A stretch of DNA of 64,000 nt from Bryobacteraceae bacterium (GCA_023384675.1 JAHDVK010000016.1:1-64000), one strand, 5' to 3'. Positions 26,612 to 34,681 are shown, counted from the stretch's first letter. The notes: a model not told the origin generated them from the letters alone. A program made the numbers and translations.

Positions 26612-27916
26612 TTAAGGGACGCCGCCGGGGCGCCCAGCCCCTGCCACCTGAATTCCAAAACTACGCCATTCTCCTGTAGCCGGCCGGTGCCACTGCAATT
26701 GGCTCGCGGCATCCACCAAACCGAACAGCGCCTCGCCGCCAACTGCCGCGGCAGCCGGATGCCGCCCATTGCCTCCGGCCAGGATCCACGGCCCCCAACC
26801 CGCCGCCGAGCCTTCCGCATAACTCCGGTAGCGTAGCGCGCCCAATTCGTTCAAGGCTGCGATATACACCAGGCCGTCACCGGGCGCGGCGATCACCGGA
26901 TCGCTGGCCAGCCCATCGCCGCCGCGTGACCAGCCGAGCCAGGCGCCGTCTTTCCACTTCAGCAGACTCAGTCCGCCCCAGGGATCGCGCGCCGCCGCAT
27001 AAACGATCCCGTCGCTGCCGGCTGCCACTGCTGGCTGCCCCTGCACAATTCCGCCCGCGAATGTCCATCCCAGAAATTGCCCGGCGGCATTAATCCGCCC
27101 CATCCAGAGCGTGTTCCAAAGGTCGCGGCCCAACACATACGCATGGCCCGCCGCATCGGCCGCCATCGCGGGATCGCTCACGAACACTCCGCCCATCAGG
27201 ACCCAGTCGCCGCCCGACTGGCCCGCGGGAAAACGTCTCAACCAGTAGGCGCCGTTCTGATCCCGCGCCACCGCCAGCATGCTGCCTCCAGGCTGTCCAG
27301 CGAGTACGGGCCGGCCGCGCACGGTTCCTCCGAGATTCCTCCATCCAGCCCACTGATTCGTACACCCGTCAAAGGCATTCGCGGCGAGCCGGTTTTGGGT
27401 ATCGCGAACCACCACCTCCACGTGGCATCCGAGCCCCTGATACGCCGCCGGATCGCTCGCCGCCTGCAGCCCCGTCGCGATCTGCACGCCAGTTCCGGCG
27501 TATTCGTGCATTCTGATCCAGCCGTCGCCGCCCCGCACCGCCATTCTGGGTACCCGCCCAAGGTGAGGCCCCGCCCCCTGCTGAATCTGATGCACCGCAC
27601 CGTTCGCTCGCAGAACCGCCGTTCGCGCCACTTTCTCGAAATTCTCGAATACCCGGTAGTGGAATTCCGTGCTCGCCGCCGGGCCCGGCCTCAGCGCCAC
27701 CATCCTTACCCAAGGCGGAACGGGCTCCAGCACGGGCGGGCAATCCGTCCTTGTAGGGTCTGGGTTCTCCAGTCGCAGCGTGATCACGCTGAGGCTGCCC
27801 GCCGCGCCCGCGGCGCTGCTCGCCGCCGAAAACTGAGTCTGACACGGTCCCTGCGCAAACACCGGGACCACCCACAGCAGCCACATCACCGAAGCGGGAA
27901 GCAATGCATTTCGCAT
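26612..27916 (-). CDS. Exported beta-propeller lectin-like protein (PLL/DUF346 type)
   Basis: A 434-residue secreted protein with a signal (MRNALLPASVMWLLWVVPVFAQ). After a ~120-residue N-terminal region come about five repeats of ~48 residues. Each has a pattern like DPAMAADAAGHAYVLGRDLWNTLWMGR...GWTFAGG..., that is xPxVAxxxDGxxYvxaRDxxGxLw with closing W-GG. This is the motif of PLL/DUF346 five- to seven-bladed propellers, which bind fucose or other glycans or act as tectonin-like surfaces. The ligand is unknown. Confidence 0.7.
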   Translation of the reverse strand: MRNALLPASVMWLLWVVPVFAQGPCQTQFSAASSAAGAAGSLSVITLRLENPDPTRTDCPPVLEPVPPWVRMVALRPGPAASTEFHYRVFENFEKVARTAVLRANGAVHQIQQGAGPHLGRVPRMAVRGGDGWIRMHEYAGTGVQIATGLQAASDPAAYQGLGCHVEVVVRDTQNRLAANAFDGCTNQWAGWRNLGGTVRGRPVLAGQPGGSMLAVARDQNGAYWLRRFPAGQSGGDWVLMGGVFVSDPAMAADAAGHAYVLGRDLWNTLWMGRINAAGQFLGWTFAGGIVQGQPAVAAGSDGIVYAAARDPWGGLSLLKWKDGAWLGWSRGGDGLASDPVIAAPGDGLVYIAALNELGALRYRSYAEGSAAGWGPWILAGGNGRHPAAAAVGGEALFGLVDAASQLQWHRPATGEWRSFGIQVAGAGRPGGVP

Positions 27917-27967
27917 TCTATTCCCTCTATCGGCCAAAGCACGCCGGAGCACAGACCAGATCTTTCC

Positions 27968-28507
27968 CTACACCTCCGGACCCCAGGTAATACGCTCCGC
28001 GCGCCCACTGCCCGTCTCATACACCGCCACCGTGGGAGTGACGGCCCGCCACCCGCCGCGGGGCTCGATCACCGCTCCCATCACCGCGCCCGGATTCACC
28101 AGCAGAACCCCACCATCCGAGGAGATCTCGAACGTGTGGTTATGGCCGAAGCAAACGAGGTCCCAGCCGCCTCCGCGCGCGATCTCCCGTGCGATCGCAT
28201 CGAAGTGGTTCATCACCACGCGGCGGCCGTCAAATTCGCCCTTAAACACCTCTCCGTGCAGCGAAATCTGCCCATAATTGCGCGAATTTGCTGTGATTCT
28301 GTACAGGTCCGCGTCGTTGTTTCCGAACACGATGTGGATGGGGCCGGGGAACCCGCGCCCCAGTTGGTGGATCACAAACGGCGAGCACAGATCCCCGCCG
28401 CAGAGCAGAATGTCGCAGTCCGCCAGCGCCGGCAGCGCCGCCGCCAGGTTCCAAACGTGGTCATGAATGTCGGAAAGAATGCCGAGTCTCAGCTCACCCG
28501 CGATCAT
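27968..28507 (-). CDS. Metallophosphoesterase, YfcE/MJ0936-like phosphodiesterase
   Basis: A 179-residue calcineurin-like phosphoesterase. Metal-binding blocks: GILSDIHDH (DxH), CGGDLCSP (GD), FGNNDAD (GNND), MNHFD and CFGHNH (GHxH). Small single-domain members such as MJ0936 and YfcE hydrolyse phosphodiesters with Mn or Ni. Start 28507 (MIAGELRLGILSD) is chosen because longer starts run into the divergent ridA gene 31 bp away. It lies upstream of the propeller gene on the same strand. Confidence 0.88.
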   Translation of the reverse strand: MIAGELRLGILSDIHDHVWNLAAALPALADCDILLCGGDLCSPFVIHQLGRGFPGPIHIVFGNNDADLYRITANSRNYGQISLHGEVFKGEFDGRRVVMNHFDAIAREIARGGGWDLVCFGHNHTFEISSDGGVLLVNPGAVMGAVIEPRGGWRAVTPTVAVYETGSGRAERITWGPEV

Positions 28508-28538
28508 ACCCCGCCCAAACGTGATACAACAGACAGCG

Positions 28539-28928
28539 ATGATTGAACGCATCTTCCCCCCCGGCACCCCCGCGCCCCGCGGCCCCTATTCCCCCGCAAT
28601 TCGCGCCGGCGATCTAGTCTTCGTCTCCGGCCAAGGCCCCATCGATCCCGTTTCGGACCAGTTCTCTTACGGCGACATTCAGCATGAAACGCGCGTCACC
28701 CTCAACAACGTGAAGCGCATCCTGGAAGCCGCCGGCGCCTCGCTCTCCGACGTCGTGAAGGTGAACGTGTATCTGCGCCATGGCGACCACTTCGGCGCGA
28801 TGAATGAGGTCTATCGGGAGTTTTTCGGGGATCAGCGCCCCACGCGCACCACCGTGGCGGTGGCCTTCGCCGACCCCAAGATGCTCGTCGAGATCGACTG
28901 TATCGCGTATAAGCCAGCCGCTGGCTAA
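28539..28928 (+). CDS. ridA: RidA-family enamine/imine deaminase
   Basis: A 129-residue member of the YjgF/YER057c/UK114 family, which hydrolyses reactive enamines and imines such as 2-aminoacrylate. Typical elements are GPYSPAIRAGDLVFVSGQGP, the N-N-V-K-R-ILEAAGAS helix, and the catalytic arginine in RPTRTTVAVA with the final E-IDCIAY. The N-terminal extension to 28467 was rejected because it lies in the divergent phosphoesterase gene. Proximity to nadB (iminoaspartate producer) is suggestive only, as they are ~5 kb apart. Confidence 0.93.
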   Translation: MIERIFPPGTPAPRGPYSPAIRAGDLVFVSGQGPIDPVSDQFSYGDIQHETRVTLNNVKRILEAAGASLSDVVKVNVYLRHGDHFGAMNEVYREFFGDQRPTRTTVAVAFADPKMLVEIDCIAYKPAAG

Positions 28929-29308
28929 GGCTCGTTGGTGACCGACCTGAGCCGCCAGACTCCGTCGTGGTTGACGACCTCCATGCGCAGTGTCCCGCAC
29001 TGCGTGAGCCGGCGGCCTCAAGTGGAGCCGTAAAAACACTCCACCAGCGCCGAATGGCCATCGTTGCTGGCCACGATCACCTGCGTCTGCGCCCGCAGCG
29101 CCTCGGCGATCTCCGGCGAGCACACCGCCCTGGCGCCCGCCACGTCGGGAAACCGTTCCTCCATCAAGGCCGGACACTCGGAGGAGGCCGCAGCCCGTGC
29201 GAAGGCCAGCGCTGTGCCCCGCGGGCTGTGCCCAGGCGCGCCGGGGCCCGCCAGGTGATACCAGGCGAGCCCCAGAAGGAGGAGGATCACGAAACCGGCC
29301 TTGCCCAT
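28925..29308 (-). CDS. Small exported protein with in-frame UGA at codon 97
   Basis: An ATG at 29308 starts a membrane/signal segment (MGKAGFVILLLLGLAWYHLAG). After 96 codons (ending CFYGST) comes TGA at 29018-29020. In the same frame, 30 further codons follow without another stop to TAG at 28925-28927, and they look like protein (TLRMEVVNHDGVWRLRSV) reminiscent of DUF4878-type tails. Possibilities: a nonsense mutation or sequencing error (likeliest), a truncated functional 96-residue protein, or UGA recoding. A 6-bp hairpin with 5-nt loop follows the UGA by 14 nt. The 3' end overlaps ridA by 4 bp. I do not recognise the family with certainty. Confidence 0.45.
28987..29003 (-). promoter_or_regulatory. 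Hairpin downstream of in-frame UGA (weak SECIS-like)
   Basis: On the minus strand GCAGTG-CGGGA-CACTGC begins 15 nt after the TGA at 29018-29020. Stem length, a G among the first two loop bases, and the distance are compatible with the general bacterial SECIS model, but such short GC stems arise often by chance in this DNA. Confidence 0.2.
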
Positions 29309-29376
29309 GACTCTGCAATTCCAGTGTGCACGGGTTTACCCCTCAACGGGAATCGGTGATTCACCTGAGGCAAAGG

Positions 29377-30408
29377 TCAAACCAAGTCCTCCGCCAGCCC
29401 GCTTTGCCCGTCGAGCAGCGTCCCCAGGCCCTCCGCCGTGGCCGAGGCCACCATTGCTTGTTGCCTCACCGCATCCAAATTCAACTGCCCGCTCACGCTC
29501 AGCCGTCCAATGTGAAAGCGCAGGCTGCGAGTCCGCGCCCACGGCCAGCCGATACCCAGCGTGAATAGCACTAACAGCGAATTCAGGAACTTCAACTCGA
29601 ACAGCCCCGCCCCGTCCACGGTGGTTTGAAACCTCGTTCCAAGAATCGAGGTGTGGTGGGCCGCGTGGCGCTCGAACGCCGCCAGATACCACAAGTACGA
29701 AAACCCCAGCGAAACCAGCGCCAGCATCACACCCAGCAGGTGCGGACCAAACAGCGGCCCCCCAGCACCGTCATATTCGATCTTCACGTTCCCATACCAC
29801 GTGTTCCTGACAAAGAACTTCGTCATCCGGTTGTGAAAGAACGGCAGATAAAGGCCCAGCGTGAGAACGGTGAGCAGTAATCCGCTGTAGTAAACCGCCG
29901 CGCACCGGCCCACCGATCCCCGGAACGAAAACCGCACGCCGCGGAACACCGTGCGGCTCAACCGGTAACGCCGCGAACCGGTCATGATCACCGGCATCGC
30001 CGCCAGCAGCGCCGCCAGCACCGCAATGCCCGCCAGCGTCGTACCCACCTCCTGCCCCATCAGCATCTCCACCACTACCAGCGCCCCGCCCAGCAACCCA
30101 ACCAGCGCCAGAGCCTTCAAGAACCCGATAAACAGCTCGAGACCCGTCCCCACGTAGGCAAAGCGTTCGCCTTGTAACTGCGTGTTCGCGGTGTAGTAGC
30201 GGCGGAAGCGCGTCTTCGCCCAGAAGAAAAAGACCCCTGCCGTCGCCAGCGTCAGCACCACACCGATGAAGATCTCCTTCATCAGCCCTCCGCCCGTGCC
30301 CAGGTACGCGAACCGCATCGGGGCCTGGCCTGCCGTCAGCGTTGCTCCACAATGGCCGCAGAAACCGCTCCCAGCAGCGGCCTGCATCCCGCATTTCGAA
30401 CAGAACAT
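29377..30408 (-). CDS. DUF898 membrane protein with N-terminal zinc ribbon
   Basis: A 343-residue protein. Residues 3-25 form a double-CxxC zinc ribbon (CSKCG...CGHCG). The remainder is a polytopic DUF898/YjgN-type region with about seven to eight hydrophobic segments. It holds the repeated family signature F-WAKTRFRRYYTANTQLQGERFAYVGTG, seen again as FHNRMTKFFVRNTWYGNVKIEYDG and WPWARTRSLRFHIGRL. The function of the family is unknown. The zinc ribbon is a common acidobacterial addition. It stands alone between the small exported protein and the TIR gene. Confidence 0.85.
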   Translation of the reverse strand: MFCSKCGMQAAAGSGFCGHCGATLTAGQAPMRFAYLGTGGGLMKEIFIGVVLTLATAGVFFFWAKTRFRRYYTANTQLQGERFAYVGTGLELFIGFLKALALVGLLGGALVVVEMLMGQEVGTTLAGIAVLAALLAAMPVIMTGSRRYRLSRTVFRGVRFSFRGSVGRCAAVYYSGLLLTVLTLGLYLPFFHNRMTKFFVRNTWYGNVKIEYDGAGGPLFGPHLLGVMLALVSLGFSYLWYLAAFERHAAHHTSILGTRFQTTVDGAGLFELKFLNSLLVLFTLGIGWPWARTRSLRFHIGRLSVSGQLNLDAVRQQAMVASATAEGLGTLLDGQSGLAEDLV

Positions 30409-30467
30409 CCCGGATCCTCCTTTCCTGACAAAACTTCACAGAATTCTATCTTTCGGTCAGGCCGGCG

Positions 30468-31028
30468 TCAACCGTCCTGCGCGCCCCGCCGTCTATACTC
30501 CTCCCGGATGGTAGCGATCAGGCGTTTCACTCCGGTCTTCCAATCGGGGAACAAATCCAGGTACTGGGTGCTTTGTTGAATCATTGGCGGCACCTGGCAC
30601 GGTTCCAGCCTCACTGGCACGAAGTAAATGCCGCCCAGCGGAGTTTGCCGGGCGCAGTCCAGCGCCCACCGCAGTTCGCTTTGAAACGTGCTGCGTTTGA
30701 CCAGCGCGCGGCGGGAAAGGCAGGCAACAAAGAAGTCCGACAGACTAATCGCCCGTTCGATGGCCCGAGGCCAGTTCTGGCCGGGCTGGAGTTTTTTCTT
30801 GTCCATCCACGGGTCCAGACCGGCGCGCGCCAGCGCCGCGTAAAGCCGCTCGGCCGCCACGCGGTCTTCTTCGACGTAGGCGAGGAAGACGCCCGGCTTC
30901 TCATTCGGGATGAACTCGAAACCGCCCTCCGCGCCTGGCCGGAAGCAACCCAGCCGGTCGATTTCCACCGCGCATCCCTCCTCCAGGCACTGGCGCAGCA
31001 GCCGGACCAGCGGCGTTTCAGCTTTCAC
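30468..31028 (-). CDS. TIR-domain protein with N-terminal half-HU-like segment
   Basis: A 186-residue protein. Residues 46-180 are a bacterial TIR domain: box 1 GVFLAYVEED (46-55), helix AERLYAALARAGLDPWMDKKKLQPGQNW, SDFFVACLSRRAL, and the putative NADase glutamate E118 in STFQSELRWALD. Residues 7-42 (LLRQCLEEGCAVEIDRLGCF...) resemble the second half of an HU/IHF fold, like the neighbouring small protein. The start is GTG at 31028, overlapping the HU-like gene by 11 nt, so the two are translationally coupled. TIR domains commonly cleave NAD in antiphage defence or make cyclic-ADPR signals; which applies here is inference. Confidence 0.8.
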   Translation of the reverse strand: MKAETPLVRLLRQCLEEGCAVEIDRLGCFRPGAEGGFEFIPNEKPGVFLAYVEEDRVAAERLYAALARAGLDPWMDKKKLQPGQNWPRAIERAISLSDFFVACLSRRALVKRSTFQSELRWALDCARQTPLGGIYFVPVRLEPCQVPPMIQQSTQYLDLFPDWKTGVKRLIATIREEYRRRGAQDG

Positions 31029-31257
31029 GGCGTCCCGCTTTCCTTGCCGGTTTGCCGCCGGCCTCCTGGGCTCCGGCGCTCACCAGTCTGGTCTTCTTGC
31101 CGGGCAGCAGATCCCCGACGCCCGGCAGGCTCACCGTTTGCCCGGACCTCAATCGCTTCACGATGCACGCCACGGCCTGGCTCAGCTCATCGGCCGTCTG
31201 CGGATCCTTCCAGGCCACATCGCGAGGCCGGTTCTTCGGTTTGGGCGTGGTTCTCAT
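31018..31257 (-). CDS. Small HU/IHF-like protein, partner of TIR gene
   Basis: A 79-residue basic protein. Residues ~22-57 (ELSQAVACIVKRLRSGQTVSLPG-GDLLPGKKTRL) align in pattern with the dimerisation helix and first strands of HU (helix, then G-x-x-V-x-L-x-G-x-G-x-[FL]). The DNA-clasping arm and C-terminal helix of full-length HU (~90 aa) are missing or replaced by a short Lys/Arg/Gly tail. It is the first gene of a two-gene operon with the TIR protein. The assignment rests on pattern similarity only. Confidence 0.55.
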   Translation of the reverse strand: MRTTPKPKNRPRDVAWKDPQTADELSQAVACIVKRLRSGQTVSLPGVGDLLPGKKTRLVSAGAQEAGGKPARKAGRRES

Positions 31258-31410
31258 AGCACTTCCAACCTGAAAGCGGCGGAAGCGCGAAACGAACCAT
31301 GGCTTTGGCGGCTGCTTCGTTAACTGTAAGCGTTACAATCGCTTGGGGCCGCGCGAATTTTTTCTTACGCGTGTCACCACAACCCGCGCCAATCTACAAT
31401 GGGAGGAACG
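31258..31410. promoter_or_regulatory. Divergent intergenic region with TGTAA-GCG-TTACA palindrome
   Basis: This 153-bp region separates the HU/TIR operon (leftward) from the DksA-type gene (rightward). TGTAA (31325-31329) and TTACA (31333-31337) flank GCG, a small operator-like palindrome; TACAAT at 31334-31339 could be a rightward -10 element. A GGAGG at 31402-31406 serves ATG 31411. Confidence 0.35.
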
Positions 31411-31749
31411 ATGACGCCAGAGCAGAGCAGCGAGTTCCGGGCGTTGCTGGAGACCACACGCGATGAACTGTCCGCGAGCCTCGAAGCCACCGCGGATGAG
31501 GCCGCCCCCGTGAGCCCCGATTCTTCCATCGGCCGCCTGACCCGCCAGGACGCCATGCAAGCCCAGCAGATGGCGCTCGCGCTCCGCCGGCGCAACCAGG
31601 TAAGACTGCGGCAGATCGAAGCCGCGCTCGAGCGTCTCGCGCGAGGCGAGTATGGCGTTTGCCTGCGCTGTGAGGAAGAGATCGCGCTTGCCCGTTTGCG
31701 CGTGCACCCGGAGGCGCCATTCTGCGTGAAATGCGCCGAGTGGCGCTAG
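31411..31749 (+). CDS. TraR/DksA-family zinc-finger protein
   Basis: A 112-residue protein with an N-terminal coiled-coil-rich region and a C-terminal C4 zinc finger CLRCEEEI...(14 residues)...FCVKC, preceded by the typical LERLARGEYGVC. DksA-like proteins bind the RNA polymerase secondary channel and modulate initiation with ppGpp. It is shorter than E. coli DksA (151 aa) and closer to the TraR/YocK-like group. ATG 31411 was preferred over ATG 31399 because GGAGG lies between them. Its stop codon overlaps that of the convergent fabI gene. Confidence 0.87.
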   Translation: MTPEQSSEFRALLETTRDELSASLEATADEAAPVSPDSSIGRLTRQDAMQAQQMALALRRRNQVRLRQIEAALERLARGEYGVCLRCEEEIALARLRVHPEAPFCVKCAEWR

Positions 31750-32516
31750 AATCCCATCACCTGGTAACCGGAATCGACAAACAGCACGTTGCCCGTCACG
31801 CCCCGGCCCAGGTCGGAGGCCAGAAACACCGCCGTATCGGCAACCTCGCCGGCCTCGGTCGGCCTGCGCAGGGGCGCCGTTTCGGTCACGCGGTCGAGGA
31901 TCTTCGAAAAGTCCTTGATCCCGCGAGCCGACGCCGTCTTAATGGGACCGGCCGAGATCGCGTTGACGCGGATGTTCTGCGGGCCCAACTCGGAAGCCAG
32001 GTACCGGACGCACGCCTCCAGGGCCGCCTTGGCCACCCCCATCACGTTGTAATTCGTCATCACGCGCGTCGCGCCCAGGTAGCTGAGGGTAATGATCGAA
32101 CCGCCCTGCGCCATGGCCGGCGCCACCGCGCGCGCCACCGCCACCAGCGAATACGAGCTGATCTCCTGCGCCAGCAGGTAGCCGTCCCGCGAGGTTTCGA
32201 GAAACGGCCGGGACAGATCCTCCTTGTTGGCGAACGCGATGGAATGCACCACGGCGCGCAGCGGTTCGCCCTCGGCCCGGAGGATTTCAGACAGCCGGTC
32301 CAGATCGGCCTGCTGTGTGACGTCGCACGACAGCACCCGGGACGCGCCCAACTCCTCCGCGAGTTCCTCGACCGTGACCTTCTGCCGCTCGCCCTGATAG
32401 GTGAGGATCACGTTGGCGCCTTCCCGGCGGTACGCTTTCGCGATCGTGTAGGCGATGGACCAGCGGTTGGCAAGACCGAGCACGAGGGCGCTCTTGCCCT
32501 GTAGCAACTGAGACAT
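31746..32516 (-). CDS. fabI: Enoyl-[acyl-carrier-protein] reductase (NADH), FabI
   Basis: A 256-residue SDR-like enzyme reducing trans-2-enoyl-ACP, the last step of the fatty-acid elongation cycle. Diagnostic features are the GLANRWSIAYTIA cofactor motif, HSIAFAN, the catalytic Y-x6-K (YNVMGVAK) and ISAGPIKTASARGI. The order and length match FabI (triclosan target) rather than FabG/L. It is a single gene with the long upstream gap as its promoter region. Confidence 0.97.
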   Translation of the reverse strand: MSQLLQGKSALVLGLANRWSIAYTIAKAYRREGANVILTYQGERQKVTVEELAEELGASRVLSCDVTQQADLDRLSEILRAEGEPLRAVVHSIAFANKEDLSRPFLETSRDGYLLAQEISSYSLVAVARAVAPAMAQGGSIITLSYLGATRVMTNYNVMGVAKAALEACVRYLASELGPQNIRVNAISAGPIKTASARGIKDFSKILDRVTETAPLRRPTEAGEVADTAVFLASDLGRGVTGNVLFVDSGYQVMGF

Positions 32517-33095
32517 AAACTACCGAGTCTAGCAGGCCGCCCGGTCAGCCGTATGGCCCGGGCTGCGGTCCGCTCGTCCCTGACCATCCTACAGAAGCTG
32601 CCTGCCAGCCGCCAGGGAGGCCTCTACCGGAGAGGGGGTGTCAAGCGCACCAGAATCCGCAGGGTACTTTCAGGACACAGCATCCACTTGTTGTCAGTTG
32701 TTTGTCAACATTCTGAGTTCCGTCGGGCGCGCCACGACCCTCTCTCCTTGAATGTTCCTCCCAATACCGAACGGCAGATGCCTCACTCTTACGCATGGGC
32801 CCAAGATGGAGGACCGAGGCCTCCCGAAACAAAATTATGACAAAGTGTTCTGGCCGAAGAAATCGGACTAACTATACTAGATAGCAATCACTTAGGACAC
32901 CCTCCCCGCGGCGCCGGCCCTGCCGCCGCAAGCGCAATAGTTCCTGCCGGGAGGCGAACAATTCCCGCAAGATATTGATAAATAATGACATATCCGCCCG
33001 GGGAAAAGGGCGCAAAGGTCGTTGACACCATTTTCCCATTTTCCCCAGTTTTCATTCTTGCGGGATGGGCGGCGGGCCGGTGTTCGCTTGTGGGC
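32517..33095. other. 579-bp intergenic region, no gene supported
   Basis: The region lies between the fabI start and the galE stop. Short ORFs on both strands lack recognisable domains, ribosome-binding sites and typical codon use. The stretch 32830-33060 is AT-richer than the surroundings (for example AATTATGACAAAG, ATAAATAATGACATA). TTGACA-like boxes occur on the minus strand (rc of 32639-32644) and plus strand (33022-33027) without convincing -10 partners. It must hold the fabI promoter and may contain a small RNA or remnants of a lost gene. Confidence 0.5.
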
Positions 33096-34073
33096 TTAGC
33101 TGCCGAAGCGGCGCGCGTCGAAGCTCCAGGCGCTGGCGACGATCTCATCGAGGCTGGTGAACCTGGGCTGCCAGCCGAGTTGGGCTCGCAGGCGCGAAGC
33201 TTCGGCAACCAGAGCCGGCGGATCGCCTTCGCGGCGGGGACCGGTCTTGTACGGGACTTTGCGCCCGGTGACCCGTTCGGCCGCCTGGATCACCTCCAAC
33301 ACACTGAAACCGCGGCCGGTCCCGGCGTTGAAACAGCCGCCCCCGCCGCCGGCCAGCAGGTGATCGAGCGCGCAGGAATGGGCCGAGGCGAGGTCCGCAA
33401 CGTGAATGTAATCGCGAATGCAGGAGCCGTCCGGAGTGGCATAGTCATCGCCAAACACCGTGAGCGGCTCGCCGGTGCGGATGGCGCGAAAAATCAGCGG
33501 AATCAGGTGGGTCTCCGGGTCGTGCTCCTCGCCGATGCCGAACTCAGCCACGGCGCCGCAGGCGTTGAAGTAGCGCAACGCGACATAGCGCAGTTCCGTG
33601 GTCCGGGCGAGCCAGTTCAGGGCCTTTTCCACCATCAGCTTCGATTCGCCATAGGGATTGACGGGCGCGAGCGGCATCTCCTCGTGAATCGGCGTACCCG
33701 GGGGATCGCCATACACCGCCGCGGTGGAAGAGAACACAACCCGGTTCACGCCCGCTCGCTGCATCGACTCAAACAGCGCCAGGCTGCCGCCCGTGTTGTT
33801 GGCGAAATACCGGGCCGGCTCCCGCACCGATTCGCCCACGGCGATGAAAGCAGCGAAGTGGATCACCGCATCGAACGGCCGGGAAGCGAATAACTCGTCG
33901 AGCTTCGCCTGCTCCTGAAGCCGGAACCGGTGCAGGCGGCCTTCCGGGACGTTGTGGGCGTAGCCCTTCGAGAGATCATCCACCACCTCCACTTCATGCC
34001 CCAGCCGGAGCAGTTCATGGGTGGTATGGGCGCCGATGTAGCCTGCGCCGCCGGTAACGAGAATGCGAGCCAT
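33096..34073 (-). CDS. galE: UDP-glucose 4-epimerase
   Basis: A 325-residue extended SDR interconverting UDP-glucose and UDP-galactose. Motifs: NAD-binding TGGAGYIGAHT, HFAAFIAVGESVREP, STAAVYG, catalytic YxxxK (NPYGESKLMVEK), RYFNACGA, DGSCIRDYIHVADLA and YKTGPRREGDPP. All fit GalE. Start 34073 (MARILVTGG) was chosen; an upstream in-frame start would run through the terminator hairpin at 34087-34123. Confidence 0.95.
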   Translation of the reverse strand: MARILVTGGAGYIGAHTTHELLRLGHEVEVVDDLSKGYAHNVPEGRLHRFRLQEQAKLDELFASRPFDAVIHFAAFIAVGESVREPARYFANNTGGSLALFESMQRAGVNRVVFSSTAAVYGDPPGTPIHEEMPLAPVNPYGESKLMVEKALNWLARTTELRYVALRYFNACGAVAEFGIGEEHDPETHLIPLIFRAIRTGEPLTVFGDDYATPDGSCIRDYIHVADLASAHSCALDHLLAGGGGGCFNAGTGRGFSVLEVIQAAERVTGRKVPYKTGPRREGDPPALVAEASRLRAQLGWQPRFTSLDEIVASAWSFDARRFGS

Positions 34074-34080
34074 GACGGGA

Positions 34081-34123
34081 AAAGAGAAAGGGTGAAGCCG
34101 GCTCAGGTTCGGCTTCACCCTTT
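34081..34123 (-). terminator. Rho-independent-type terminator after glutathione peroxidase gene
   Basis: A perfect 14-bp stem (34087-34100 with 34110-34123, arm AAAGGGTGAAGCCG) with a 9-nt loop. Read leftward it is followed by a pyrimidine run containing TTTCTCTTTT. It lies 25 nt beyond the stop of the minus-strand peroxidase gene and just before the galE start. Confidence 0.75.
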
Positions 34124-34147
34124 GACAGTAGCAGAGAAGGATTCAGG

Positions 34148-34681
34148 CTACTTAAGAGCGTTCTGGATGGCTGCGGCAAGTTGCGGGGATTCGGGCGCGA
34201 CACCGGATTCGAAGCGCTCGATCACTTTGCCGTCCTTGCCCACCAGGAACTTCGTGAAATTCCACTTCACATCGCCGCCCTTCGCGGTTGTGAAATAGGC
34301 GTAAAGCGGCGCCATATCGGCCCCCTTCACCGAGACTTTCGACAGCATCGGGAATGTGACGTTGTACGTGCGCGAGCAAAACTGCGCGATTTCCGCGTCG
34401 GAGCCCGGTTCCTGTCCGCCAAAGTTGTTCGCGGGCACGCCAACGACGACGAAACCCTGGTCCTTGAACTTCTTGTGGAGCGATTCGAGCCCCGCGTACT
34501 GCGGCGTGTAGCCGCATTTGCTCGCCACGTTGACGAACAGCACGACCTTGCCCTTGTAATCGGACAGCTTGACGGGCTTGCCGTCGATGCCCTTCATTTC
34601 AAATTCATGGACGCTCGTGGCGGCGGGGGAAGAGAGTGACATAGCGGCGAAAACCGAGCAAATCATCAGCAATCTCTGCAT
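34148..34681 (-). CDS. Exported glutathione peroxidase-family protein
   Basis: A 177-residue thioredoxin-fold peroxidase with a signal peptide (MQRLLMICSVFAAMSLSSPAA). The peroxidatic cysteine is in NVASKCGYTPQY, the resolving-type cysteine in QFCSRTYNVTFP, and the catalytic Gln/Trp partners in ANNFGGQEPG and WNFTKFLV. As in most bacterial Gpx, it has Cys rather than Sec and probably uses thioredoxin-like reductants. Periplasmic location suggests envelope peroxide defence. Confidence 0.93.
   Translation of the reverse strand: MQRLLMICSVFAAMSLSSPAATSVHEFEMKGIDGKPVKLSDYKGKVVLFVNVASKCGYTPQYAGLESLHKKFKDQGFVVVGVPANNFGGQEPGSDAEIAQFCSRTYNVTFPMLSKVSVKGADMAPLYAYFTTAKGGDVKWNFTKFLVGKDGKVIERFESGVAPESPQLAAAIQNALK

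Noticed and set aside
32553-32840. 95-codon plus-strand ORF in the fabI-galE gap
   Set aside because: No ribosome-binding site, no domain, and atypical composition for this genome.
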